A stretch of 64,000 nt of DNA from contig NC_079501.1 in the NCBI RefSeq assembly GCF_030052815.1, positions 92,032,759 to 92,096,758 of the forward strand, read 5' to 3'. The DNA is from Hevea brasiliensis (taxonomy: Eukaryota > Streptophyta > Magnoliopsida > Malpighiales > Euphorbiaceae). Of the stretch, positions 46,428 through 57,452 are shown piece by piece (the stretch's first letter is position 1; every line of letters begins with the position of its first letter). The translations under genes and the position numbers were made by a program. The notes under the pieces are model-generated. The model did no database searches, was not told where the DNA came from, and saw nothing but the letters and a program-made list of their open reading frames with translations.

Positions 46428-46972
46428 TTTTATAATCAAAACCAACCTACCAAAAGTAAATTAACTGCCATAGTCCACAGACCAATCTGCATAAGAACAG
46501 AACTAAATTATATTACTTGATTTTAATTACAAAACACTAGTACATTCATTTCTGGCTTAATGGATCAACATTCATTGGGTATAGCCAACAATCTTCTCCT
46601 GTGCTAAGCCATTAACATCCAGAGCATCAAGGACTTGTTATGCTCATCCAAGGTGTAATGGCTGGAGCATGATTCGTAGTCCATGTTGTGGACACATAGT
46701 GATAAGGGGAACGGGTGAATGGACATAAGTTGGTGAAAGGGTAAACTGATAATGTTGTAGAATCATTGAAACTGCAATATTTGTCTCTGTTACTGCAAAG
46801 TTGGAACCCACACAGCTTCTAGGTCCCAAACTAAATGGAAGATAGGCAGTGACATTGTTGTTGGTAGCTTTAGCCACACCTTCCACAAATCTCTCTGGCT
46901 TGAAAAGATGAACATCTTCTCCCCATATTTGAGGATTGTGGTTGTTAGAAGAAAGAATACAAGTAATGAAGT

Positions 46973-47197
46973 TGTTAGCATAATTACAGCAATTAGCATG
47001 ATTGTAGGAGATTTGTGTAGCATAATTACAGCAATTAGCATGATTATAGGAGATTTGTGTAGCATAATTACAACAATTATTATTCTTATCTAAATTAGCT
47101 CATATTCTCTTGTATAAATAGATGTAATATCTCTGTAAATAAAACACAGACAAAAACAGAATCATTTTCTTCATTACTTGTATTCTTTCTTCTAACA
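46973..47197 (+). repeat. LTR of the 570-bp fragment, with internal 42-bp repeats and TATA box
   Basis: It runs from TGTTAGCATAATTACAG to TTTCTTCTAACA. A 42-bp unit (AGCATAATTACAGCAATTAG...) starting at 46977 repeats at 47019 and partly at 47061. A TATAAATA at 47113 is a likely promoter. It is directly followed by an initiator-tRNA primer site, which fixes its 3' end. Confidence 0.78.
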
Positions 47198-47323
47198 TGG
47201 TATCAGAGCCGTGAAGCTTTTATTTCTAGTTTCTGGGGTCTCTCTTCTCTCTCTACAACTTGTTCTGGTTCATTCTTTCATTCTTGTTATTATACCATTT
47301 TTTTTCTCCTCATCTTGTTATCA

Positions 47324-47469
47324 ATGGAGAAATCTGATATTTCAAAACCTATTGCAACAGTTCTGACTGGTTCCAACTATAATATTTGGGTTCAAGGAAT
47401 GAAAAGTTTTTTAATAGGTCGCAAGCTTTGGCGTATTGTTACAGGAGATATCACTACGCTGACAAATAT
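47324..47469 (+). pseudogene. Copia-type gag N-terminus, truncated
   Basis: The frame from the ATG at 47324 reads MEKSDISKPIATVLTGSNY followed by NIWVQGMKSFLIGRKLW. This is the N-terminal pattern of plant copia gag (a G-x-N-Y-x-x-W motif). It ends at the inverted LTR piece at about 47470. Confidence 0.7.
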
Positions 47470-47856
47470 CAAATTTCTTATAATCATGTTAATTGCTGTA
47501 ATTATGCTAACAGTGATGAATTGCAAGAACTGGAATTTCGATTACCATTTTTCCTGAAACACTAACTTACCCAATCTGACTTGCCTTTGGACTTGCCTTG
47601 GGACATTAACTACTGGAGGATATAGACGCAGAGCTTCATTGATAATCATGTTCATCTGCAGAAGAGAAAATTGGATCTTGAAATGAAATGGTTGATGCAT
47701 CTTAATAAACGAATTTGATTAGTGGGTATGCTTTGCTTACGATCTTCAATCTTGCGAGACCATCTGTGGTTGGATTTTAGTGGCCAAAACATTCAAGGAC
47801 CTCCTTTCTGGCTTTATCTTGCCAATCTGTGTGAATGGCTAGAAGAAAAAGAGTCC

Positions 47857-47968
47857 AGGTGATTGAACTCGCAGTTGTTTCATGTCCAGCAACATAAAAG
47901 GTCTTGCAATCTAGGTGATTGAACTCGCAGTTGTTTCATGTCCAGCAACATAAAAGGTCTTGCACTCA
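47857..47968 (-). repeat. 56-bp tandem duplication in the I-helix codons of P450 copy 3
   Basis: The stretch starting AGGTGATTGAACTCGCAG at 47857 is repeated from 47913, with a single visible difference near the junction. It covers the codons for [15 protein letters not shown]. Fifty-six is not a multiple of three, so the frame is lost. Confidence 0.93.
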
Positions 47969-48953
47969 TCAATCACATCTTCAACTGATATTCTCCTATC
48001 AGAATTATCATCATGATGTGCCTTCAACTGTAATCCAAGAAAATCACTTCCAAAGCCATCTGATGATTGGTCCATAATTGCTGCTTCCTCTCTTCTCTTC
48101 ATCATATTTATGATGGAATTTCTTATCCCCTTCTCTAGTTCGTCTGATTCAACATCATCTGTTGTTTTCACAAGCTTGCTGCAACAATAGAAAATGATAT
48201 ATAAATTAAGAAGTAGAAATCCACCGGCACTAGATGATGGCATGAGAAAGAGTTATGCAAGGACAGAGCTACCCTATGATGTAGCTGTGATGTAGCTCAT
48301 TTAATATTCTGTTGTACCAAGAAGAAAAAATAATCCTCGTATATAGATTACAAAGGAATTGCAAAGAAAGAAAATTGTACCTAATTCCAGGAATTCAAAC
48401 TTTATACATGTTTCTGGTTATGATGACAGCCATTCGTATTAGCGTATCAAATATGTGTTGTCCTTCCAAGTAGCTGCTTCCAAAGGCTGTCCTAGAAATT
48501 ATTTCTGATGTTAAAACCTTGAATTCTTGGAATGCATCAATCTCCTTGCTATCACGATATTTCCATCTTTCAAGCATCATCTCCACACTTGCAATTATCG
48601 CTGGAATCATCCCCTACAAAAGAAAAATTCCATAACAGAAATAAATTGAAAAGGGAACTTTTAATTTAACAAGAAAAGCAAAGGAGGTATATATATACAT
48701 ATACCTTCAGGCACTCGGCATGGAAAGCATGATTGGATAGTCTACGAAGGGTAAACCACTTATCTCCCCTGGTTGTTGCAATTCCATCTCCTAAGAGCTT
48801 CTTATAATACTTGTCAATTTCTAATTTGAGAAATTCTCCATCTTTATTGTTGAATATCTCTTTAAACATGTCAGGTTATGTGACCACCAAGTGAGCTCGA
48901 GGGCCATGCCAACTGAGGTAATTCATACCTAAAAAAGAAAGTCGTTTTGATTA

Positions 48954-48996
<43 letters not shown>

Positions 48997-49393
48997 CTTC
49001 AAGTAGTAATGGGCTTCATGATTAATATTTTTTACCATAAAGCTTAAGCCATGAATAAATGTGTGGCAGCACGGTGGGAAATACATTCTGATGAGATAAT
49101 TTCTTGGGATTGCTCAAGACATTAGTTGCCCTATAGATGATCTCTTTGGCGTTTCCATGGTAGAATCTGTAAGCAGGGCCTTGTATTCCTTGTGATCTCA
49201 TCATGGATTGTATACGAATTGGAGTCCACCATACTTTGCTGAAGAGCTTGATGAGAAATGATAGAAAGAACAAACACACACCACAGCTTGATAGATAAAA
49301 GATTACCTCAAACATTCCCATTACAACAACAATGGATTCATCAGCTTCAAAAACTCATTGACCCACTGTTTATAAACTAGTAGTGCATATGAT

Positions 49394-49881
49394 GGGTAAA
49401 TTTCAATAACTATCCATGAACTTATATGGTTGTAATACTACAGTTTTTAAACTTTAAAACGTAACATAAAACCTCATAAACTTTTAAATTTTGCACTGTA
49501 AAATCTCTCTAACTTTCAATTACTGATTTTTCATTTGAAAACTGATGTGAACAGCTCCCGCATGGCTCTTAGTCAACATTTCTCTCTCCTCTCTTATTCA
49601 AATTGTAAAATTATTCTCTCTGCACTTGAAAAATCATTCTGTTTATAGTGAGAAAAAGAATTCAATTTGCATATAACTTGAGAGAGAAAAGAAAAATATT
49701 GATTAAGCTCCACGTTAGAACTGTTCAGGTCAGCGTCTAACTGAAAAACCGACAATTAGAGGTTAGAGGAATTTTACTGTGTAAAATTTGAAAGTTGAAG
49801 GGGTTTTATATTATATTTTTAAGTTGAAGGACTATAATGTTATACTAGATAAGTTCAGAGACGGTTGTCAAAATTTATCTC
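49394..49881. mobile_element. Foldback MITE, copy 2
   Basis: Starts GGGTAAATTTCAATAAC and ends near AAAATTTATCTCC, with long inverted ends and the same internal words as the copy at 45963 (for example TTTCTCTCTCCTCT and CAGCGTCTAACTG). Flanks share CATATGAT, consistent with an 8- to 9-bp duplication. It lies about 70 bp upstream of the start of P450 copy 3, opposite copy 1 of this MITE at the other end of that pseudogene. Confidence 0.8.
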
Positions 49882-49938
49882 CATATGATAGACGGAAGGG
49901 CTTAAGGTTGTAACTGGCTTTGCATATATGAGTAAAGG

Positions 49939-50716
49939 TGCAATGCCTTGCTCTAACCACTAGAGGAATTGTCAGCTTTAGCCCACCCTATCTTGAGCCT
50001 CACGGTTTTATCCCATAGGAGGGATGGAGAACTTCCCAGGAGGTCACCCATCTTAGGATTTCTCTCCAGTAAGCAAGCTTAAACATAGAGTTTTTCTAAC
50101 TCTCCAGGCCATTTCACTAAAAGACATCTCTAGTAATTAGTTTCTTCCATTTTAATGTAAGATTCAATTCATTCCTGTGCCCCACATTCTACTAATCTAG
50201 GTAGCCTTGCCATCCTAGAAGCCTACCCGGAGTTTACTCTCTTATGCCACTCTCTGCCCTTATCGGACCTCTTTCCCGAGTCGTCATAGGCCCACTGACT
50301 TTCACCTGGTTTGTTCTCGAATCACACATCTACTAGAGGGGGTCTGGCTCTAATATTATTTGCAATGCCCCTGCTCTAAACATTAGAGGAATTGTCTGCT
50401 TTGACCCACTCCATCCTGAGCCTCACAGTTTTGTCCCATAGGTGGAATGTAGAACTTCCCAGGAGGTCACCCATTCTAGAATTTCTCTCAAGTGAGCACG
50501 CTTAACCTCAGAGTTCTTTCAACTCTTCAGACCATTCTACCAAAAGACGTATCTAGTGATTAGTTTCCCCCATTTCAATGTATGATTCGATTTATTCCTG
50601 TGCCTCGCATTCCACTACCCTAGATAGCCTCGCAATCCTAGAAGCCTATTGAGAGTTTACTCTCTTATGTCACTCCCTGCCCTCATCGGACTGCTTTCCC
50701 GAGTCGAGTCGTCACA
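49939..50716 (-). mobile_element. Cassandra-like TRIM (5S rRNA-bearing terminal-repeat retrotransposon in miniature)
   Basis: Two direct LTRs (50361-50716 and 49939-50288) flank 72 bp of internal DNA. Read on the minus strand, the LTR starts TGTGACGACTCG and ends GGGGCATTGCA. The internal region begins near TATTAGAGCCAGACC, a decayed match to the initiator-tRNA primer site. Each LTR carries a 5S-rRNA-like stretch (TTAAGCGTGCTCACTTGAG, then AATGGGTGACCTCCTGGGAA) containing the pol III internal-promoter region. Flanks AAAGG (49934) and AATGG (50717) match at four of five bases. Non-coding; 5S-bearing TRIMs are known as Cassandra. Confidence 0.86.
50451..50505 (-). ncRNA. 5S-rRNA-like segment in the Cassandra 5' LTR
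   Basis: On the minus strand this resembles the 3' half of plant 5S rRNA, including GCGTGCTCACTTGAGAG and GGGTGACCTCCTGGGAAG. A second copy is at about 50020-50085 in the other LTR. It is part of the retroelement, not a 5S rRNA gene. Confidence 0.7.
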
Positions 50717-50721
50717 AATGG

Positions 50722-52973
50722 CAAGTAAGATGACAAAAAGATTACAAATATAGATATGGATGGAAACTTCAAAACCTTGTTTGACTCCGAGTCATAAAAA
50801 TTATATTATGATTAGCCTTTTTTTTTTAAACAAATGATTAGCGAAAACTTTTGAGAGACTTTTGAAAAATTACTATTTAATTTCTCTATTTAAAAGAAAT
50901 TAACCACTTAGTGCCCTTATTAAAAATACATTAATTAGTCAATGTATTTTGTTTTATTTATTATTTAGTCCCTCCAGTATTTTAGATGTTAGTGAAGCAT
51001 GAAAGGTCCAAAATGCCCTAAATCCCTAATTTAATTTTAGGTTAAGTTGCTTGTTTGAATATCATTTAATCCTAATAATTTGAAAAATACAATTATAGAG
51101 TCTCTCGATCTATTTTCTAAGTGCTGAACTATTTAGTCCTAGTAACAGTAATTCTATCTCCTTTGTAAGTAAAACTTGATTTAAATTAGACGAATAGAGT
51201 AAAGAGTAAATGTAATAAAAATACAGGGATTAACTACTGCATTTTTCAAAGTAACAAACTCAAAGTAATTATTTTTATTAAAATAAAGAAATTATAAATA
51301 ATAAATTTTCTTTTATTTTTAAAAATTTAAAAAATATTATATATATATATATATATATATTATGTTTTCTTAAGACTGTATTTTGTAACAACCTTTTCAA
51401 GTTTAAAGAAATAAACGTACTCATATTTTTTACACATTGAAAAAGAAATAAATTTTAGATTTAAAATTAAAATTAAAATTAATTACAATAATATATTAAT
51501 TTAATTATATATATTTAAAAGTATTATAAAAATAAATAAGGTGAAAAATTTTAATCTATAAAGAAGTCAATTAGAAATATTGCTAAATTTAGTGAATTTA
51601 AATAAATTTTATTACTATAATTATTAAGTAACATGAATGAATCTAGAGAAGTTTAATAAAAATTATTCTTAAAAAAAATTATCCTACAATAGTAATTTTT
51701 GTAGGATAAAATTGAAACAACTGAAACAGAAGGCCACTTGTTCTTATTTCTCATTTTCGTTCCTGCATTTCAAAAATAAATAAGAGAAAGAAAAATATTT
51801 AAAATTATTAAGAATAAATTTGTTAAAATATTTGTATTATACTGTAAATCCATTTCTTGTTCGTATTTACAATTTATTAATCAATTAAATATGTATTAGG
51901 GTGATAAATTTAAAATTAAAAAGTTAAAATAATTTTATTTATTTTTTCGCAATTGATAGCAAAATTTTACAGATAAATTGACGCAATTGGATCGATATTT
52001 TCTTAAAAAATTATCATATTGTAAAATTTATTAGTTAATTTGGTCAATATGATAACTGCTTGTTAAATTTCACTATAAACTATAAAAAATTATTTTAACC
52101 ATCTTAATTTTATCAAATACATTAATTAATTATGGTATGATACAAATATTTTAACAAAAAAGGAACATTTTAATAAATTTTGTATTTAATTATTTATTAT
52201 ATTTTAGTAATGATATGTATACATTACATTTTAAATATAATATATATAATTATTTAAATATAAAATATATTAACTATTTGAAAATAATATTTATATGTAG
52301 AGACTATTTATTAATAAAAAGAAATCGTAGTAATTTAATTGTTTCAAAATAAAATTTAAGAGAATTTTGATAATTTAATTAATAATTAATAGTAAAAAAG
52401 CGATTAATTTATGACAAAATAAAAACTAAGAAACTCAATTGATTCAAAAATTCAAAATAGATAGACTAAATTGTGGGTTTTGATAAATATTGAGGTCTAG
52501 TTTATAATTTACCCTTATATAATATTTCTATAGTCATAGTCATGATATAATTCAGACTCTAAAATAGACTTGTCTAATCTGAATTTAGAATTAGACCAAA
52601 ATCTACCTTATTTCAATTAATCTTAAATTGGATTGTAACAATTCAGTTCAATTTTAAATCAGAGTTTTTTCTTTGAAAAAAAAATTAGTAGTCAAATTTA
52701 ATCAAAATAAAATTAAAATGGAGACTGAAAGAAGCTCAGACTGGATCGCTGACGTCCCTAACTAATTTGATTATCAAATGTTAATGACAAAGACAATTGA
52801 TAATAAGTCCATTTCTTCGAGTTTCCGGTCACTCAATTCTCCTGTTTACTTACTTTCTCATAATTTAGTGATTCATCAATTTATGAAGAGTATTAGTCCT
52901 GTTTCATGCAATAACTTCACAATGTACTGTCGCAAAACTTTAATGAGAAAACTATTTTATACGTTAATTAGAT
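50722..52973. other. AT-rich intergenic DNA with short repeats
   Basis: No gene seen. A stretch from about 50866 uses the same words as the foldback repeat at 55758 (AAAAATTACTATTTAATTT, then TTTAGTCCCT), so a decayed relative may lie here. A (TA)n tract is at 51338-51361. Short open frames have no recognisable content. Confidence 0.4.
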
Positions 52974-52981
52974 AGTCTAAC

Positions 52982-54897
52982 TTAGGGGTGCATTCGAGCC
53001 GAGCCGAGCTCAAACCTGTCAAGCTTGAAGCTCGACTTGATTGAGTTTTGCTCGGCTCAATGGTTTGACATGCTCGAGCTCGGCCCGAGGCTCAAATCAA
53101 ATCAAGGCTCGAACTCGAGCTCGAGCTTGACCCAAACCTGCTTATTTAACATGTTTTTAATAAATTCATTCTAATTAAAAAAAAAACTCAATTTTAATTT
53201 TAAACGATGCAGATCCATTATAAGTTCAAAACTAAATGAATACAAATAAAAATAAAATAAAATGAGTAACAATCTCCCAAACTAACAAATCCAACAATAC
53301 AACAACATTTAAATATATCATAATATGTATGATATAGATCAAATGATCGATAGATAAATTTCCTTAGGCTTTTCTTCTCCTCTTTGCTGATTTGTAAATA
53401 TTAAAAAATGAATAAACAAAAAGGAAAAATCAAGTTAGTGACTATTATTTAATAAGTAAAATTACCTTATTCTTCATTTTAACCCCATGAAGAACACGAC
53501 ACCAATCTCCACCACACAATAATATTTGTATTGTTTCAGGAGCTGAAGATGCATGATATGAATCAATCATTCTACCCCCTGCACTAAAAGTTGCCTTTGA
53601 TGGTACCGTGGTGATAGAAACAGCTAAGATATTAGCAGCCAACCTAGATAAAACACGATACTTCAAATTTGCTTCCTTCCACCAATCCAATGCACTAAAT
53701 TTTTGAGAGATTCTAGTGGCAATAACACACCCTTCCTCTAAATAAACATCCAAGTTTGATTTTTTAGGTTGAAAAGTATTTTCGCTTCTCATATATTATA
53801 ATATCTGATCAGCTTCAACGTGAAATGTCAGCTCCTCATTCCTATGAACACCACTAGATATCGTTTCCCTAATTTGCTCATGATTAGAAGCATTATACTC
53901 ATTCACATACTCATTGTAAATTTCATATAATGCTTCCTTGACTTTCATAACATTTTGTTGAGCTTCAAAATCAGGGAATATTTTGCTAAAAATAATTTCA
54001 ACAGCTTTCATTTTCCATCTAGGATCCAACACAGAAGCTATGCCATCAACAAGTTACATTCACCCCAATATTTATCAAACCTCTCCTTCATTTTCCTAAC
54101 CAAACCCTTAATAAAAGGGTCAACAGATTCAGACTCTTTATCTAACACCATCTTCACCCTATATACCTTAGTAAGAAACAAATTTGAAGTTGGATAATCT
54201 GAACCGGAGATGACATTTGTAACATCTCTAAAAACTTTCAACATATCACACACTTTTTCTATCTTTTCCCAATCTTCAAAGCTAGGGCAGCATGTAAAAC
54301 TAAGATCCCTATCTGCAAGCCTAGGAAACACTTCTTTAAAGTTTAATGCACAAGCCAACATATCATAGGTTGAATTCCATCTGGTTTTGCAATCAAGTAC
54401 CTATTTTTTTTATAAGGTATTTGCAATTATTGAACAATTTTAGCAAACATTTTAAGCCTAGCCTCACTTCCATTTATGTGGTCTAAACTATCATGAACAT
54501 CATCAATTATGTCCTTCACCTCTTTAAGGCCATGTTGAACCATGATGTTCAATATATGACCACATCTTCCAACATGAAATAATTTTCCTTGGCAAACCAA
54601 CCTGTTTGTCCTTGAGAAAGTGTCCTTTAAAATTCTAATGCATGAATCATTGGCACTTGCATTGTCCACAGAAATGGTGAAGATCTACAAAAACAACAAC
54701 ATGAAATTAAAGGACACTTTCTAAATAATAAACACAAATCAATACAAAAAAATTCAATCATCTCCAGTCTCCATAATTTAAATAAGAAGCTCGATAAGGC
54801 TTGACGAGCTTTTGAGCCGAACATTATGAGGCTCGAGCTCGACTCGGGGCCGAGCTGTTTCAAGCTCGCGAGCATACTCGGCTTATTTGCACCCCTA
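52982..54897 (-). mobile_element. hAT DNA transposon, deletion derivative
   Basis: Ends TTAGGGGTGCA and TGCACCCCTA are inverted, with 8-bp flanks AGTCTAAC (52974-52981) and AGTCTGAC (54898-54905), the size used by hAT elements. Both subterminal zones are packed with GAGCTC and GCTCGA words (52995-53135 and 54785-54880), as expected for transposase binding sites. The interior holds the C-terminal half of a hAT transposase on the minus strand. The N-terminal part, including any BED zinc finger, is missing, so the 1.9-kb copy cannot move itself. Confidence 0.9.
53459..54700 (-). pseudogene. hAT transposase (RICESLEEPER-type), C-terminal part, broken
   Basis: Reading from 54700 down: SVDNASANDSC, GRCGHILNIMVQHGL, the CKTRWNSTYDML motif near 54390-54360, SVLDPRWKMKAVE, and YLEE. 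The hAT C-terminal dimerization region follows (LDWWKEANLKYRVLSRLA, then VPSKATFSAGGRM). In the family, these parts form the RNase H-like catalytic fold and the dimer interface. The frame is lost at about 54035 (1-bp deletion between LLMA and SVLDP) and stops at 53793-53795. The domestic RICESLEEPER-like genes are full length, so this is a transposon relic rather than one of those. Confidence 0.87.
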
Positions 54898-54905
54898 AGT
54901 CTGAC

Positions 54906-57319
54906 AATGAAATTGCATATATAAAGATTAATTATTCTATCAAACAAATGATCAATCAAAGAAATCCATCCATGCACGTTTCATATAGTTGTTGGGTTCA
55001 TTTGGCCATATTCAACTGATATATTCTAAGATGTTGATTTGTGAATGAGCTTAGGCGGAATTTGAAAATTTTTATTTTCCCCAATATATATATATATATA
55101 TATATATAAGTAATTTTATACTTTAATTTAAATTATATTAAATAAATTATAAATTACTAAAAATCAATAAAAGTTTTAAAGTGACTAATTAATGAAAAAA
55201 TAAAATTTATTGTACGTATTAAAACTTCTTTTAAATATTTGAAGAGACCAATAAAAAATTTAAGAGATCAATTAATAAAAAATCAAAATTTTTTATGCTC
55301 ATTAAAAAATTTTATAAAATGTTTAGGGGCAATGCCTCCCTTACACGCCTCTGAGTGAGCTTATTCCTAAAACATTAGGAAAAATCTATGTGCATACTTG
55401 CCAAAAATCGATATCATGTTTGTTTCTTGCAAGTAATATATTATATTTGTTGTGGGTATGAGTAATTTTTATAATTTAATTATAAAATTATAATCCTATC
55501 ATTTTGTCTAATTCGGTCTGTGACAATAATTAATTAATGAGTATAATATAAATAAAGGTAACTTGACATTTAAGAATAATTAAAATTAAAATTATAAAAT
55601 TGAGTCGATTAAATAAGGTAATAATATAATTTACCTATAATAATTTAGATTTCTCACTTACATGTGATACCATTTACACCTTATATTTTGCTTCAGTTAA
55701 AATGTTTAATCTCTTCATCAAATTATTTTTTGTTAGTCAAAAGATTTAATGCCAGTCAAATTACTATTTAATTTTTTTATTTTAATGAAAATAATTAGTT
55801 GATTCCTATATTTTGACAAATACTATTATTTAGTCATTATATTTTAGTAAAACTAATTAGTTAGTCTCTGTATTTTGAAAAATACAATGTTTTGAAAAAC
55901 ATATCTTGAATAAAAATAGAAATTTTGCTTAAAAAAGACTAAATCTGAATTTGCATTTACAAAAAATTGTTCTTAAGTATTTTCATTTAATTTCTTGGGC
56001 AATATTTTTGTATTTTCTATATTGAAAAACAAATTTTCTTGACATCGCCTTGATTACTTAGAAATTTAGGAGAATTGATTAATCCTTTTATGTAGACAGT
56101 TTGTACCATTTTTTATCAAAAAATGAAAATAGAAAGAGAATGAGAAGAAGAAGGGTGTGGGTGCATAGGGAAGAAACACGAGTAGAGAGAAATAAGGGAG
56201 GGTAAGAAAAAAAATAAAGGACAAGAATCAAGACAGTTTGGGTATAAAAAAAAAAAAAGTAATTGAATGGACTAAAGAGTTAAAAAAGAAAACAAATTAC
56301 GATAACTAACTAATGTGTTTTTCAAACATTATAACAAATATTAGAATTAGTAGTAAAAAATTTATAGCAACATTAATTTTGCTCCCTAAAAGGCTAACAA
56401 ACAACAATATGAACAATTATTGTTAATAATACATAAAAAAATATGGTGGTAATTATTGTTATCATTAATATTTTCTTAATAATAATTGTCACTACCAATA
56501 ACTTATTTTTTTTTATACCACCCACAATTTTATTATAAAATACCTACTATCACAATTTTATAGCAACAAGCAACAACTTATATATATATTGTTGCCATAA
56601 ACTTATGGCAGCAAATTTAATATATTTGGTAGTAAAAATCATTATTGCTAAAATCTAATATTTTTAATAGTGAAATATATGGACCAACTAATTAATTTCA
56701 TTAAAATAGAGGGACTAAATAGTAGTTTAACTGATAATAAAATCCATTGACCGATTGAAAAATTAATGAAGGAACTAAACAATTTAATGACCTAAAAATA
56801 GGAGACTAAATAGTGTATTTTTCAAAACATAGGAACTAAGTAGTTAGTTAGTTTCATTAAAATGTAAAAGATAAATAGTAATTTTTCAAAAACTTTTCTA
56901 TCTTTTCATGCTTATGTACCTTTAAAACTAATCAGAGGTAGCCTGATTGATTTCCCTTTATCTCTTTAAAATATAGGAAGTAAGGTAATTTCAAATTTGA
57001 CTTTATCTATCTACTTATTCTAAGATTATTCACTTTTATATTGAAAAAAAGAAGACAGACATCTAATTGGTTGTTGTCTGGCCCATTTTATCTTGATTGA
57101 ATAAAAAGAAGTTTAGCTAGGGCTTTCATATATATAGGCACACACAGTGCTTAGTGCTTTCACAAGGTATTTATGATGCTTATTTAGTTATTTAAAAAAT
57201 TAATAATATGAAACCTCAACCTCTATTAATAATTTAGACTTAATTGTTAAACTTTGAACAAAATATAGGACGGGAATTGTATTATGAACTTCAGGGATGA
57301 GAATGAAGTTGATCAATAA
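54906..57319. other. AT-rich intergenic DNA
   Basis: No gene seen. Contains a (TA)n tract at 55084-55109 and the foldback repeat at 55758-56886 annotated separately. From 57325 the sequence matches the 3' flank of P450 copy 3. Confidence 0.45.
55758..56886. repeat. Foldback repeat of about 1.1 kb
   Basis: The left end (AAATTACTATTTAATTTT, TTCCTATATTTTGACAAAT, ATTTAGTCATTATATTTTAG) is repeated inverted at the right end (56700-56886, reading ACTAAATAGTG and AATAGTAATTTTT). The arms are at least 75 bp and imperfect. No transposase frame. Termini and target duplication could not be fixed. Confidence 0.6.
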
Positions 57320-57324
57320 CATCA

Positions 57325-57447
57325 TAAAACACTAGTACATTCATTTCTAGCTTAATGGATCAACATTCATTAGCTATACTTAACAATCTTCTTTTGTGCT
57401 AAGCCATAAACATCAAGGGCATCAAGGACTTCTTACTGATAGGTATA
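57325..57447 (-). pseudogene. 3' flank of P450 copy 4, displaced by copia A3
   Basis: The sequence from CACTAGTACATTCATTTC to ATCAAGGACTTCTTA matches the 3' flank of copy 3 at 46537-46634 almost base for base. It was contiguous with 62432 before copia A3 inserted. An extra stretch of about 9 bp (CTGATAGGTA) precedes the TGCTC target. Confidence 0.82.
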
Positions 57448-57452
57448 TGCTC

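Larger units (their letters stand above)
46943..47512 (+). mobile_element. 570-bp rearranged LTR-retrotransposon fragment in the last exon of P450 copy 3
   Basis: Flanked by GTGGT (46938-46942) and GTGAT (47513-47517); the uninterrupted relative at 62718-62735 has GTGAT once. The ends are TGTTAGAAG and ATGCTAACA. Inside is a forward LTR (46973-47197), a primer-binding site TGGTATCAGAGC at 47198, a leader and the start of gag (47324-47469). The outer 29 bp at the left is an inverted copy of the LTR's own 3' end, and the outer 43 bp at the right is an inverted copy of its 5' end. Confidence 0.85.
46644..49321 (-). pseudogene. CYP749A-like: Cytochrome P450, CYP749A-like, copy 3; pseudogene
   Basis: Same five-exon layout as copy 2: 49036-49321, 48705-48928, 48381-48613, 47741-48178 and 46644-47655 (the last interrupted). 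Motifs are still visible: VWWTPIRIQ hinge, AGHETT, EALR at the K-helix, and LGPRSCVG at the heme loop. It is broken by in-frame stops at 48876-48878 (exon 2), 48395-48397 (exon 3) and near 47780 (FGH-stop-NP in exon 4). Further lesions are a 56-bp tandem duplication over the I-helix (47857-47968), a 1-bp deletion near 47550 (after GKLVFQEK) and a 570-bp retroelement at 46943-47512. A (GA)n tract fills part of intron 1 (48958-48993). It was once a complete gene, most similar to copy 4 (both have SSDGFGSDFLG). Confidence 0.93.

Noticed and set aside
46790..47093. Open frames with repeated MLIAVIML or IITAISMI words
   Set aside because: They are translations of the 42-bp repeats in the inserted LTR.
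50020..50505. Possible genuine 5S rRNA gene
   Set aside because: Only a partial, diverged 5S match, present twice inside paired LTRs; best read as the Cassandra-like TRIM.
52778..52975. Plus-strand 65-residue open frame next to the hAT element
   Set aside because: No recognisable motif, short, in AT-rich intergenic DNA.
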